Origin: Mycolicibacter heraklionensis
GTDB lineage: Bacteria; Actinomycetota; Actinomycetes; Mycobacteriales; Mycobacteriaceae
DNA length: 64,000 nt
NCBI RefSeq assembly: GCF_001021505.1
Contig: NZ_LDPO01000022.1
Span: 18,050-82,049, forward strand
Direction of reading: 5' to 3'
Shown here: positions 8,618 to 15,516 of the stretch, piece by piece
Layout: every line of letters starts with the position of its first letter
Position numbering within the stretch: the stretch's first letter is position 1
Program-made: the position numbers and the translations under genes
Notes under the pieces: model-generated
What the model was told of the DNA's origin: nothing
Seen by the model: the letters and a program-made list of their open reading frames with translations, nothing else
The model's database searches: none

Positions 8618-8659
8618 ATGAGGATTCGGGCGGCGAACGTCTTGCTGGGGCGCCGGTGA
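8618..8659 (+). CDS. Possible leaderless 13-codon leader peptide
   Basis: The predicted transcript begins at or next to the ATG at 8618, which opens a frame encoding MRIRAANVLLGRR. Its stop (TGA, 8657-8659) overlaps the GTG start of the oxidoreductase in a GTGA arrangement, so translation of the peptide would be coupled to the enzyme. Leaderless AUG starts and coupled short frames are common in mycobacteria. No homology is claimed; function is inferred from layout only. Confidence 0.4.
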   Translation: MRIRAANVLLGRR

Positions 8660-9672
8660 CCGGCTTCGACGCCGACCTGCTGATCGTCGGTGGCGGGCCG
8701 GGGGGACTGGCCACGGCGTTGTGCGCTCGGCAGCAGGGACTTTCGGTGATCGTCGCCGATCCCCGGGCCAGCCCGATCGACAAGGCCTGCGGGGAGGGCC
8801 TGATGCCCGGTGGGCTGGCCGTGCTGAAGTCGCTTGGGGTGGACCCGGTCGGTATGCCGCTGCGCGGCGTCAACTACCTCGACGAGCAGCGCCGGGCCGA
8901 GGCGTCCTTTCGCAACGGCCCGGGGCGCGGCGTGCGACGCACCACCCTGCATGCCGCTCTGACCGATCGGGCCAAGCAGACCGACGTCGACTGGATCGCC
9001 ACGCGGGTGGACAACGTCGTTCAAGACGCCGGGGGAGTCACGGCGGGTGGCATTCGGGCCAGATGGTTGGTCGCCGCCGACGGGCTGCACTCCGCCGTCC
9101 GCCGCGCCGTCGGGATCTCCTGTGTCGCAGGCGCTCCGCGGCGCTACGGGCTGCGATGGCACTACCAGGTGCCGGTGTGGTCGGAGTTCGTCGAGGTGCA
9201 CTGGTCGCGGTGGGGGGAGGCCTACGTGACGCCGGTAGAACCTGGCCTGGTGGGCGTCGCCATCTTGTCGCCGCACCGCCCGCAGCTCGACTGGTTTCCT
9301 GCCCTGGCGGCCCGCCTCGCCGATGCTCAACGTGGCCCCGCGCGCGGCTGCGGCCCTATGCGGCAAGTGGTTTCGCGCCGCGTCGTCGGCCGGGTGCTGC
9401 TGGTCGGTGACGCCGCCGGCTACGAGGATGCGCTGACCGGTGAAGGCGTCAGCCTGGCCGTCAAACAGGCCGCTGCCGCCGTCGCGGCGATCGTCGACGA
9501 CAACCCGTCGTCCTACGAGCGCACCTGGCACTCGATCACTCGCCGCTATCGCCTGCTCACCCGCGGCCTGGTGCTGGCCAGCGCGTGGCAGCCGGCCCGA
9601 CGGGCTGTGGTCCCCGCGTGTTGCGCACTGCCAGCGGCGTTTGGCCACGCGGTGCATCTGCTGGCGCATTGA
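8656..9672 (+). CDS. FAD-dependent oxidoreductase, geranylgeranyl-reductase-like
   Basis: A 338-aa flavoprotein. The N-terminal dinucleotide motif is GGGPGGLATAL (residues 12-22), followed by KACGEGLMPGG. The second FAD motif, GDAAGYEDALTGEGVSLAV, lies near residue 255. This pattern fits the geranylgeranyl reductase / aromatic-ring hydroxylase superfamily, which reduces isoprenoid double bonds or hydroxylates aromatic rings; the substrate is unknown. The GTG start at 8656 overlaps the end of a short leader frame. The last 116 bp lie antisense to the end of the aminotransferase gene. The sigma-L-like promoter ties it to the neighbouring biosynthetic operon. Confidence 0.82.
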   Translation: MTGFDADLLIVGGGPGGLATALCARQQGLSVIVADPRASPIDKACGEGLMPGGLAVLKSLGVDPVGMPLRGVNYLDEQRRAEASFRNGPGRGVRRTTLHAALTDRAKQTDVDWIATRVDNVVQDAGGVTAGGIRARWLVAADGLHSAVRRAVGISCVAGAPRRYGLRWHYQVPVWSEFVEVHWSRWGEAYVTPVEPGLVGVAILSPHRPQLDWFPALAARLADAQRGPARGCGPMRQVVSRRVVGRVLLVGDAAGYEDALTGEGVSLAVKQAAAAVAAIVDDNPSSYERTWHSITRRYRLLTRGLVLASAWQPARRAVVPACCALPAAFGHAVHLLAH

Positions 9673-10708
9673 GTGTCCGCTCGACGGCGGACAACACCAT
9701 CCGGGTGGAGCCGCGGGAACCGACCGTGATCCGCACCGCCCCATCGGGATAGCTCCGGACCCGCAGGCCGCTGTCGGCGAAGACCTCGCTCCAGGGCTGA
9801 CCCGTCGCCGGCAGATACACAAAGTTCGCGTGGGAATCGGTGGTGTAAGCACCCGATGCCCGCAGCCGGGCCCGCAGGTAGCTGCGTTCGGCGACGATAT
9901 GCGCGATGCGCTGCTCCAGTTGGTCTTCGGCCGCGTAGGAGGCGGCCACCGCCACCGTGCAGCCGGCGCTGATGCCGAACGGCAGCTGCATGGACCACAG
10001 CAGACCGGCCAGCTCCGGTGCCGCCAGCGCGTAGCCGATTCGTAGGCCGGCCAGGCCATAGGCCTTGGAAAAGGTGCGCAGCACAATCACATTCGGGAAA
10101 CGTGCAATGAGTCTCGGGACGTCGATGCGCTGGCTCGGTGCGACGAACTCGATGTAGGCCTCGTCGAGCAGCACGATGGTATCGGCGGGAACGTCGGCGA
10201 CCAGCCGTTCGACATCGGCGACGGACTCCAGGGTTCCGGTCGGGTTGTGCGGGCGGCACACCACTAGCACCCGGGCGTCCTGGGCGGCCTGGGCCATCGC
10301 GGCCAGGTCGTGATGGCCGTAGCTGTCCAGGGGGACGTCGACCGCGGTCAGCCCGGCCATCTGCGCAAAAACGGGATAGCCCTCAAAAGTCGGCTTGCTC
10401 AGTACGATTCGCTCACCAGGAGCTGCTACCGCCTGCAGCACCCGCATGGCCAGCCCGGATGCCCCCGGTCCGAGCGCCACGTTCTCCTCGGCCACGCCGG
10501 CGTGGTCTGCCACCAGTCGGCGTAGCCGGGTGGGCAGGAAGTCCGGATAGCGGTTGGCCGCCCCGATGAAGTCAACCAGCGCGGCGCGCACCGCCGGAAG
10601 CGGCGGTAGCGGGTTCTCGTTGAGCGACAACGCACACGGGTCGACCGCCGGCGGAAGTGCGCTGCGAAGATGCGTGGTGACCGAATCCGCGTGCGCCGCC
10701 GAGGTCAT
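9557..10708 (-). CDS. HisC-like PLP-dependent aminotransferase
   Basis: A 383-aa fold-type I aminotransferase, class I/II subfamily close to histidinol-phosphate aminotransferase. Seen are LSLNENPLPPLP at the N-terminus, RPHNPTGT, LLDEAYIEF (PLP-binding Asp/Tyr), and RTFSKAYGLAGLRIGYAL with the Schiff-base lysine. It lies last in a four-gene operon: its ATG overlaps the stop of the KAS III-like gene (ATGA at 10705-10708). No his genes are nearby, so it probably aminates a keto intermediate of the pathway rather than making histidine. The last 35 or so residues are proline/arginine-rich and run antisense into the convergent flavoprotein gene, an unusual tail. Confidence 0.85.
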   Translation of the reverse strand: MTSAAHADSVTTHLRSALPPAVDPCALSLNENPLPPLPAVRAALVDFIGAANRYPDFLPTRLRRLVADHAGVAEENVALGPGASGLAMRVLQAVAAPGERIVLSKPTFEGYPVFAQMAGLTAVDVPLDSYGHHDLAAMAQAAQDARVLVVCRPHNPTGTLESVADVERLVADVPADTIVLLDEAYIEFVAPSQRIDVPRLIARFPNVIVLRTFSKAYGLAGLRIGYALAAPELAGLLWSMQLPFGISAGCTVAVAASYAAEDQLEQRIAHIVAERSYLRARLRASGAYTTDSHANFVYLPATGQPWSEVFADSGLRVRSYPDGAVRITVGSRGSTRMVLSAVERTLNAPADAPRGQTPLAVRNTRGPQPVGPAATRWPAPGRG

Positions 10709-11736
10709 CGCGGCCGTCCGCCCCATCGGATGGCCGCCGCACCGGCGAAGTCGCCGGCGTGCGCGAAGCCGGCCATCACCACCACCTCGCCCGGCTGCAG
10801 CCGGTTGCCGGTGATCGCCCGATCCAGATTGATCGGGATGCCGGCGCCGAACAGGTTGCCGCACTCATCAAAGGTGTCGACGTGCCGCGACTCGGGGACT
10901 TCGAGTGCTTCCCGCCAATTGCGCAGAAAGACCCGGTTGGGCTGGTTGGTGACCAGGAGTCCGATATCCGAGGGGGACAGGCCGTTGCGATGACAGACCG
11001 CGAGAGCGACTTCGGGAACCTGCCGGTTACCGCGCGCGAGCACCTTGGTGATCTTGTCTTCGGTGAAACCGATGTAGGGGGCGCCGGGTCCGGGCTGCCA
11101 CCACTTACGGGGCGGATCGATCGTGTAGGTCATGTCGCCGGCGTACTGGCCGTAGGTTCGGCACTCGACGTCGAGGATCGGCGACGCGTCGGATCGGGTG
11201 AGCAGCCCTACCGCGGCGCCGTCACCGGGAACCGACGCCTGCGACTTACCCCGCACGTCGGGATGATCGAAGACTTGGCCGGCGGCGTTCTGCGCGATCG
11301 CGATCAAGGCGCTGCGCCCCACGCCGGCCGACAACAACTGCCGGGCTATGTTGAGCCCGAGGATGAAAGCGGCGCATCCGCCGTTGTTCAGATCCAGCAC
11401 GGTGGAGGGACGCATCCCCAACCGGTGGGCGATGCCGCCGCCCGCGCCGCAGAACGGGATGTCCGGCAACTGGGTGTGGGTGATCAAGACGTCGACGTTC
11501 TCGATGACGTCGCGGCCGTGGCGCTCGATGATTCCCTGCGCTGCCTGCTCGACCATGTCGACGGCGGACTCGTTGGCGCCTACGTGATGGCGAAGTCGGG
11601 GCGCGCGGAACATCAGGTTGTCGCGCAACGCATCCGACTCGGCGTACTTGGTGTAGTAGTCGGCGCCGATGGGTTCGCCGGGAAGATAGCTGGAGACGTC
11701 GATCAGGCTGACTTCGGTTTCGCTGGGCTGGGACAT
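10705..11736 (-). CDS. Ketoacyl-ACP synthase III-like acyltransferase with altered active site
   Basis: A 343-aa thiolase-fold protein of the FabH type. The nucleophilic cysteine is visible in LNNGGCAAFILGL. The C-terminal Asn segment, ECGNLFGAGIP, matches the GNTSAASIP region of FabH. The catalytic His normally found in PHQAN is Asn here (VTNQPNRVF). Without the His, decarboxylative condensation should be impaired, so it may transfer acyl groups without decarboxylation, as some natural-product FabH homologues do. The ATG at 11736 has GAGG at 6-nt spacing; an ATG at 11748 overlapping the upstream stop is an alternative. It lies between a SRPBCC gene and an aminotransferase in one operon. Confidence 0.82.
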   Translation of the reverse strand: MSQPSETEVSLIDVSSYLPGEPIGADYYTKYAESDALRDNLMFRAPRLRHHVGANESAVDMVEQAAQGIIERHGRDVIENVDVLITHTQLPDIPFCGAGGGIAHRLGMRPSTVLDLNNGGCAAFILGLNIARQLLSAGVGRSALIAIAQNAAGQVFDHPDVRGKSQASVPGDGAAVGLLTRSDASPILDVECRTYGQYAGDMTYTIDPPRKWWQPGPGAPYIGFTEDKITKVLARGNRQVPEVALAVCHRNGLSPSDIGLLVTNQPNRVFLRNWREALEVPESRHVDTFDECGNLFGAGIPINLDRAITGNRLQPGEVVVMAGFAHAGDFAGAAAIRWGGRPR

Positions 11737-11744
11737 GTTTCGCC

Positions 11745-12410
11745 TCATCGCATCCAGAACGGGGTGACCGGCAGACCGTTGTGGTGCCGGTATTCCGCAA
11801 TCGCCTTCAGATTCTTCAGTTCCAGGAGGTGGCCGGCACTGAACATGTCCCAGAAGTCGCCGACCCATACCGGGCGCTGCGGCGGCGCGGTGTCCGGATA
11901 GGGGTTGTGGTCGTAGAACGGGTGATGGCAATTGGTCCACAGCACAACCGATCCGGGCTTGTTCAGCACCACCTGGGCGTCGACGATCCGAATCAGGTAG
12001 ATCATCCACAGGTGGTCGGGCTGATCCCAGGCGCAGTGGTAGTCCACCGTGAGGGCTTCCCGATTGGAGACGGTGCGGGTGTAGATCTTGGTCTCCGAAC
12101 CCAGTCGGTCATAGGCGAGCCAGAGGCCTGGTTCGTCGGTGGGGGTGAAGCCGCGCAGGCTGTAGGTCCACTCTTCCAGGCATCGCGTATCGGAGAGATA
12201 GTCGAACAATTCGTCGGGCGGACAGTCGATGTAGTCGTTGACGGTGCAGTAGTCGCCGAACACCACGTCGTGGGGGTAGACCGAATGCATCATCTCCATG
12301 ATGATCGGGGTGGCGACCTCCCGGGGACTGGTCTCGACCCGGACCAAACCGTCGATGGGCCCGGGCGTGCCGGTGTGGACGCTGATATCAGCGAGGGCTG
12401 GTAGCGACAT
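11745..12410 (-). CDS. SRPBCC/cyclase-like protein of the biosynthetic operon
   Basis: A 221-aa protein with a central START/SRPBCC-like region: NDYIDCPPDELFDYLSDTRCLEEWTYSLRGF near residue 58 is the usual strand-helix opening. The domain is extended by about 45 residues at the N-terminus and 60 at the C-terminus. Such domains bind hydrophobic intermediates and some act as aromatases/cyclases. No signal peptide. It overlaps the upstream ThDP gene by 23 bp and its TGA overlaps a possible start of the downstream KAS III-like gene. I do not recognise a characterised homologue. Confidence 0.72.
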   Translation of the reverse strand: MSLPALADISVHTGTPGPIDGLVRVETSPREVATPIIMEMMHSVYPHDVVFGDYCTVNDYIDCPPDELFDYLSDTRCLEEWTYSLRGFTPTDEPGLWLAYDRLGSETKIYTRTVSNREALTVDYHCAWDQPDHLWMIYLIRIVDAQVVLNKPGSVVLWTNCHHPFYDHNPYPDTAPPQRPVWVGDFWDMFSAGHLLELKNLKAIAEYRHHNGLPVTPFWMR

Positions 12411-14139
12411 CGAATTGATCCTCCTCGTGGGTTGGAACTGTGCCGTTATGTCCTACTGGGGCAGTGGTTTTCGGTGACGCGTCAGCGGAGAGGAACGGCG
12501 CGAACGGCGGTATCTCGTCAGCGGCGCACTCGACGCTGATCACCGAGGGCCCCTCACGGTCCAACGCCGACTCCACGACCGCGCCGAATGTCACGGCGTC
12601 GTCCACGTCGATCGCGCTGAGCCCCGGGAACATCGACGCCAGGCCGTCACCGAGCTGGCTGGGCGTGAAGCGGTTGTAGCTGTAGAAGCCGTCATAGAAG
12701 AGCTGCTCGCGGGTGACGCACATGGCGTGCGCGTTGTTGTTCAGCAGCACGAACAGCACCGGAAGCCGGTACTGCACGGCGGTGTGGATCTCCATGCCGT
12801 GCATGAAGAACGCGCCGTCGCCGGCGATCACCACGGTGCGCCGACCGCGGCCGAAAGCCATCCCGATCCCGGCTCCGAAGCTGTAGCCCATCCCGCCCAT
12901 CCCCAGTGCGACCAGGAAACGGCCGTCGCGCCGCGGCGGCAGGTAGTGGATGGCCGCGGCGCCGGTGTTGCCCGCGTCGACGACGATGTCGGTCCCGGCA
13001 GGCAACGCGCGGTCCAGCACGGCCATCGCGTCGCGATAGCGCACTCCCGGGCCGGTGTAGGACGGCGGATTCAGCTCGGTGTGCGGCACCGTCTCAGGCA
13101 CCCGCAGCCACCTGGGGCGCCCGGCGCCCGAGAGCTCCCGGCAGATCGACCGCAGGGACGCCCGCAGGTCAGCCGTCTGCACGTGGGTGCACGGAACATA
13201 CGGCGGCGCCGAACCGATCGACACGGTGCGCACGGAGCTCAGCGCCGCCTCGAGGCCGCCGCGGGCGGTCAGCGACAGTCGGGTGCCCACCGCCAGACAC
13301 ACCGCACTGCCGGTCAGCGCATCGACGACCGAGGGGTGGCCCATGATGCCAGCCACACCCAGCGCCGCCGACGACCCCAGCCCCGACGTTCCCGAGACAT
13401 CCTTGGCGTCGGGGACGCACACCACCCGTGCGCGCAGTAGTGCCCGCAGGTCCTCGAGTTCGATGCGGGCGTCGTCGCGGGCCACCTGTTCGCCGGCGAT
13501 GATCGTCACCGGCCCATGGGCGTTGCGCAGCGTGTGGACGATCGGATGCGGGTCGCTGATCACCGCAGGATCGCCGCCGGTGTTGCCGCCGTTGCAGTAT
13601 GGGCTGGCCGTGACGGTGGCCCGCTGAACGTCCTTGGGCAGCAACAGCACCGCGGGTCCACCGGTGCGTGCCGCGGCGATCGCACGGGGCAAGGCGGTCA
13701 CGATGTCTTCGGGGTCGATCACCCGCTCGCAGAACACCGACATCGCCGAGAACAAGGCCGACGCGTCGAGTGCACCGTTGCGGCCACTGGTGTCTTGGAA
13801 ACTGCCCCGGCCGTCCAAGGTGCTCGGGGCCTGGCCCACCAGCGCCAGCACCGGAACCCGGCTGGCCAAGGATTCGCCGAGTCCGGCCACCAGGTTCAGG
13901 GCGCCCCCACCCGACGTCGCGGCGACCACCCCCAGCCCCGCGCCGCTGCGGCTGTAGCCGTCGGCCATGGTGGCGGCCGAGAACTCATGCTTGGCCAGCA
14001 CCGCCGTGATGTCGGGACGGAAATACGCCGCGTCGTAAAGATCTTCGATATTCGCGCCGTCGACGCCGAAGATGTGACCGACTCCCATGGCCGCCAGCTG
14101 GGCGACGATGAAATCGGCCACGGAAGCGATCCTGGACAT
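12388..14139 (-). CDS. Thiamine-diphosphate-dependent enzyme, acetolactate synthase-like
   Basis: A 583-aa protein with the three-domain order of acetohydroxyacid synthase, pyruvate oxidase and benzaldehyde lyase enzymes. The catalytic Glu of the Pyr domain is Glu52 (AKHEFSAATMADG). The ThDP-binding motif opens with GDGAFFMHGMEIHTAVQY and ends with NNN about 27 residues later. Such enzymes decarboxylate 2-keto acids and add the carbanion to an aldehyde, ketone or acyl group. No ilvN-like regulatory subunit follows, and the operon context (SRPBCC, KAS III-like, aminotransferase) points to specialised metabolism. It is first in the operon, 30 nt below a sigma-L-like promoter. Confidence 0.85.
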   Translation of the reverse strand: MSRIASVADFIVAQLAAMGVGHIFGVDGANIEDLYDAAYFRPDITAVLAKHEFSAATMADGYSRSGAGLGVVAATSGGGALNLVAGLGESLASRVPVLALVGQAPSTLDGRGSFQDTSGRNGALDASALFSAMSVFCERVIDPEDIVTALPRAIAAARTGGPAVLLLPKDVQRATVTASPYCNGGNTGGDPAVISDPHPIVHTLRNAHGPVTIIAGEQVARDDARIELEDLRALLRARVVCVPDAKDVSGTSGLGSSAALGVAGIMGHPSVVDALTGSAVCLAVGTRLSLTARGGLEAALSSVRTVSIGSAPPYVPCTHVQTADLRASLRSICRELSGAGRPRWLRVPETVPHTELNPPSYTGPGVRYRDAMAVLDRALPAGTDIVVDAGNTGAAAIHYLPPRRDGRFLVALGMGGMGYSFGAGIGMAFGRGRRTVVIAGDGAFFMHGMEIHTAVQYRLPVLFVLLNNNAHAMCVTREQLFYDGFYSYNRFTPSQLGDGLASMFPGLSAIDVDDAVTFGAVVESALDREGPSVISVECAADEIPPFAPFLSADASPKTTAPVGHNGTVPTHEEDQFDVATSPR

Positions 14140-14168
14140 CTGCCCGCCTAACTCGTGACGATGTCATT

Positions 14169-14196
14169 GACACGGTTTCCGGCGGGCATTGGTTCG
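14169..14196 (-). promoter_or_regulatory. Sigma-L-like promoter of the ThDP/SRPBCC/KAS III/aminotransferase operon
   Basis: On the minus strand: CGAACC (14196-14191), a 16-nt spacer, CGTGTC (14174-14169). It matches the sigL promoter at 11 of 12 positions with the same spacing and lies 30 nt before the first ATG (14139). Transcripts reading through from sigL-rslA could also feed the operon. Confidence 0.65.
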
Positions 14197-14217
14197 AAGC
14201 AGGCTGGCCCGGGGTGT

Positions 14218-14937
14218 TTACAGCGTGCGCTCCAGGAGGACCTGGCCGTTGTCCGCTGAAACCACTTGGACCGAGGCGATTTGATCTGAGGGTGTCGAGA
14301 TGCTGCCGACCGGCGTCGCGGTGTGCCCGGGCTCGGCAACCCAGGTCGCCAGTCGGGTCTGGCTGCCGTCGCGGCCGACCACCACCAGCGCCAGGGTGTC
14401 GTGGGGAGCGTTCACCGGTGCCAGGCAGACACAGCTCAAGTCGATCAAGCTGCCCCAGGACTCGCTCTTGACCGCCACCGTCGAGGCCAACGCCGTCGTT
14501 CCCACCTGCGCCATCGGCACCGCATCGTGGCGCGGAGACGGCGTCGTCGATGAGCCGATGCCGATCAGGACACCGATCCCCAGCACGGCGGCCGCCGCAG
14601 CCGACGCTGTCCACGTCATCAGCCGGGTGCGTCGGCGCCGCCGGTGCACCTCGGTCAACAGTGCCGGCAATAGATTGGCCGGCGGGCGCGGCTCGGCGGC
14701 GTCGGAGTCGTTGATCGCGGCCACACAGTTGCCGTCGAGCTGCGACAGCAGGGCGGGCACGCCGCTGATCTCGGTGACGGCGTCCCGGCACTGCGGACAG
14801 TTGGCCAGGTGTCCCTCGAACTCCCGGCGGTCGGCCGCGGACAGCGAACCGAGCACGTAGGCGGCATCCCACATGGCGTACGGGTGCTGGTCCTCGGCCG
14901 GACCGCAGGCCGGGCCGAGGTCTCGTGGCGATGTCAT
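14218..14937 (-). CDS. rslA: Zinc anti-sigma factor, RslA-like
   Basis: A 239-aa membrane anti-sigma factor. The cytoplasmic zinc-binding ZAS motif is His43-x3-Cys47-x2-Cys50 (GHLANCPQC), a redox-sensitive type that releases its sigma factor on oxidation. One transmembrane helix spans about residues 108-128, after an arginine-rich stop-transfer stretch. The exported C-terminal domain contains LSCVCLAP and DTLALVVVGRDGSQTRLATW, which I recognise from M. tuberculosis RslA. The ATG overlaps the sigma stop (ATGA at 14934-14937), so the two are translationally coupled. Whether the organism has a further sigL/rslA copy elsewhere cannot be seen here. Confidence 0.88.
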   Translation of the reverse strand: MTSPRDLGPACGPAEDQHPYAMWDAAYVLGSLSAADRREFEGHLANCPQCRDAVTEISGVPALLSQLDGNCVAAINDSDAAEPRPPANLLPALLTEVHRRRRRTRLMTWTASAAAAAVLGIGVLIGIGSSTTPSPRHDAVPMAQVGTTALASTVAVKSESWGSLIDLSCVCLAPVNAPHDTLALVVVGRDGSQTRLATWVAEPGHTATPVGSISTPSDQIASVQVVSADNGQVLLERTL

Positions 14938-15467
14938 CGTGTCACCCCCATCTCCTGCAGGGCGAGTCGCAAAGCCCGCACCGCGTAGTGCAGGCGTGAT
15001 TTCACCGTTCCTTCGGCGATCCCCAGGTCTTCGGCAGTCTGCCCCGTACTCCATCCACGGTAATACGACCGTTCGATCACCGCCCGGTGCTCCGCTGACA
15101 GCCTGGTCATGGCGTCGGCGATCAACATCCGGTCCAGGGCGGTGTCCACCTCTTCGCGGGTGGGTTGCTCCGGCGTGGTCGACTCGTCGAGCGAGGCGAC
15201 GACGTGGCGGAACTGGGCACTGCGCCGTTCGTCGATGATCATGTTGCGCGCCACGGTGCACAGCCAGGCCCGCGGTGACCGCTCGGTGTCGCCGATGACC
15301 TCCGGGTGCTGCCAGGCACGCAGCAGGGTCTCCTGCACCACGTCTTCGGCGCGGCTGGCGTCGCCGGTCAGGCGCAGCGCATAGCGCCACAACACCGCGG
15401 CGTGCTCGTCGTAGAGCGCTTTCATCAGCGCGGCTTCGTGGTCCGGCGGTATGCCGATGCGAGGCAA
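14934..15467 (-). CDS. sigL: ECF RNA polymerase sigma factor, SigL-like
   Basis: A sigma-70 ECF factor with region 2 (YDEHAAVLWRYALRLTGD, then AEDVVQETLLRAWQHP) and region 4 (LSAEHRAVIERSYYRGWST, then LGIAEGTVKSRLHYAVRAL). It closely resembles M. tuberculosis SigL. I place the start at TTG 15467, giving 177 aa, because AGGAGG (15477-15482) is 8 nt upstream; a GTG at 15476 sits directly against that ribosome site and is less likely. The gene is preceded by a perfect sigma-L-type promoter, so it should autoregulate. Its neighbours are not the adk-map genes I recall beside sigL in M. tuberculosis, so this could be a relocated or second copy. Confidence 0.88.
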   Translation of the reverse strand: MPRIGIPPDHEAALMKALYDEHAAVLWRYALRLTGDASRAEDVVQETLLRAWQHPEVIGDTERSPRAWLCTVARNMIIDERRSAQFRHVVASLDESTTPEQPTREEVDTALDRMLIADAMTRLSAEHRAVIERSYYRGWSTGQTAEDLGIAEGTVKSRLHYAVRALRLALQEMGVTR

Positions 15468-15488
15468 GCTGATCACCTCCTGCCTAGT

Positions 15489-15516
15489 GACACGACCTGG
15501 GTGTCCGCCGGGTTCA
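15489..15516 (-). promoter_or_regulatory. Autoregulatory sigma-L promoter of sigL-rslA
   Basis: On the minus strand: TGAACC (15516-15511), a 16-nt spacer, CGTGTC (15494-15489). This is an exact match to the consensus I recall for M. tuberculosis sigma-L. The TGA of the -35 element is also the stop codon of the upstream anti-sigma/oxygenase fusion gene. Confidence 0.8.
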
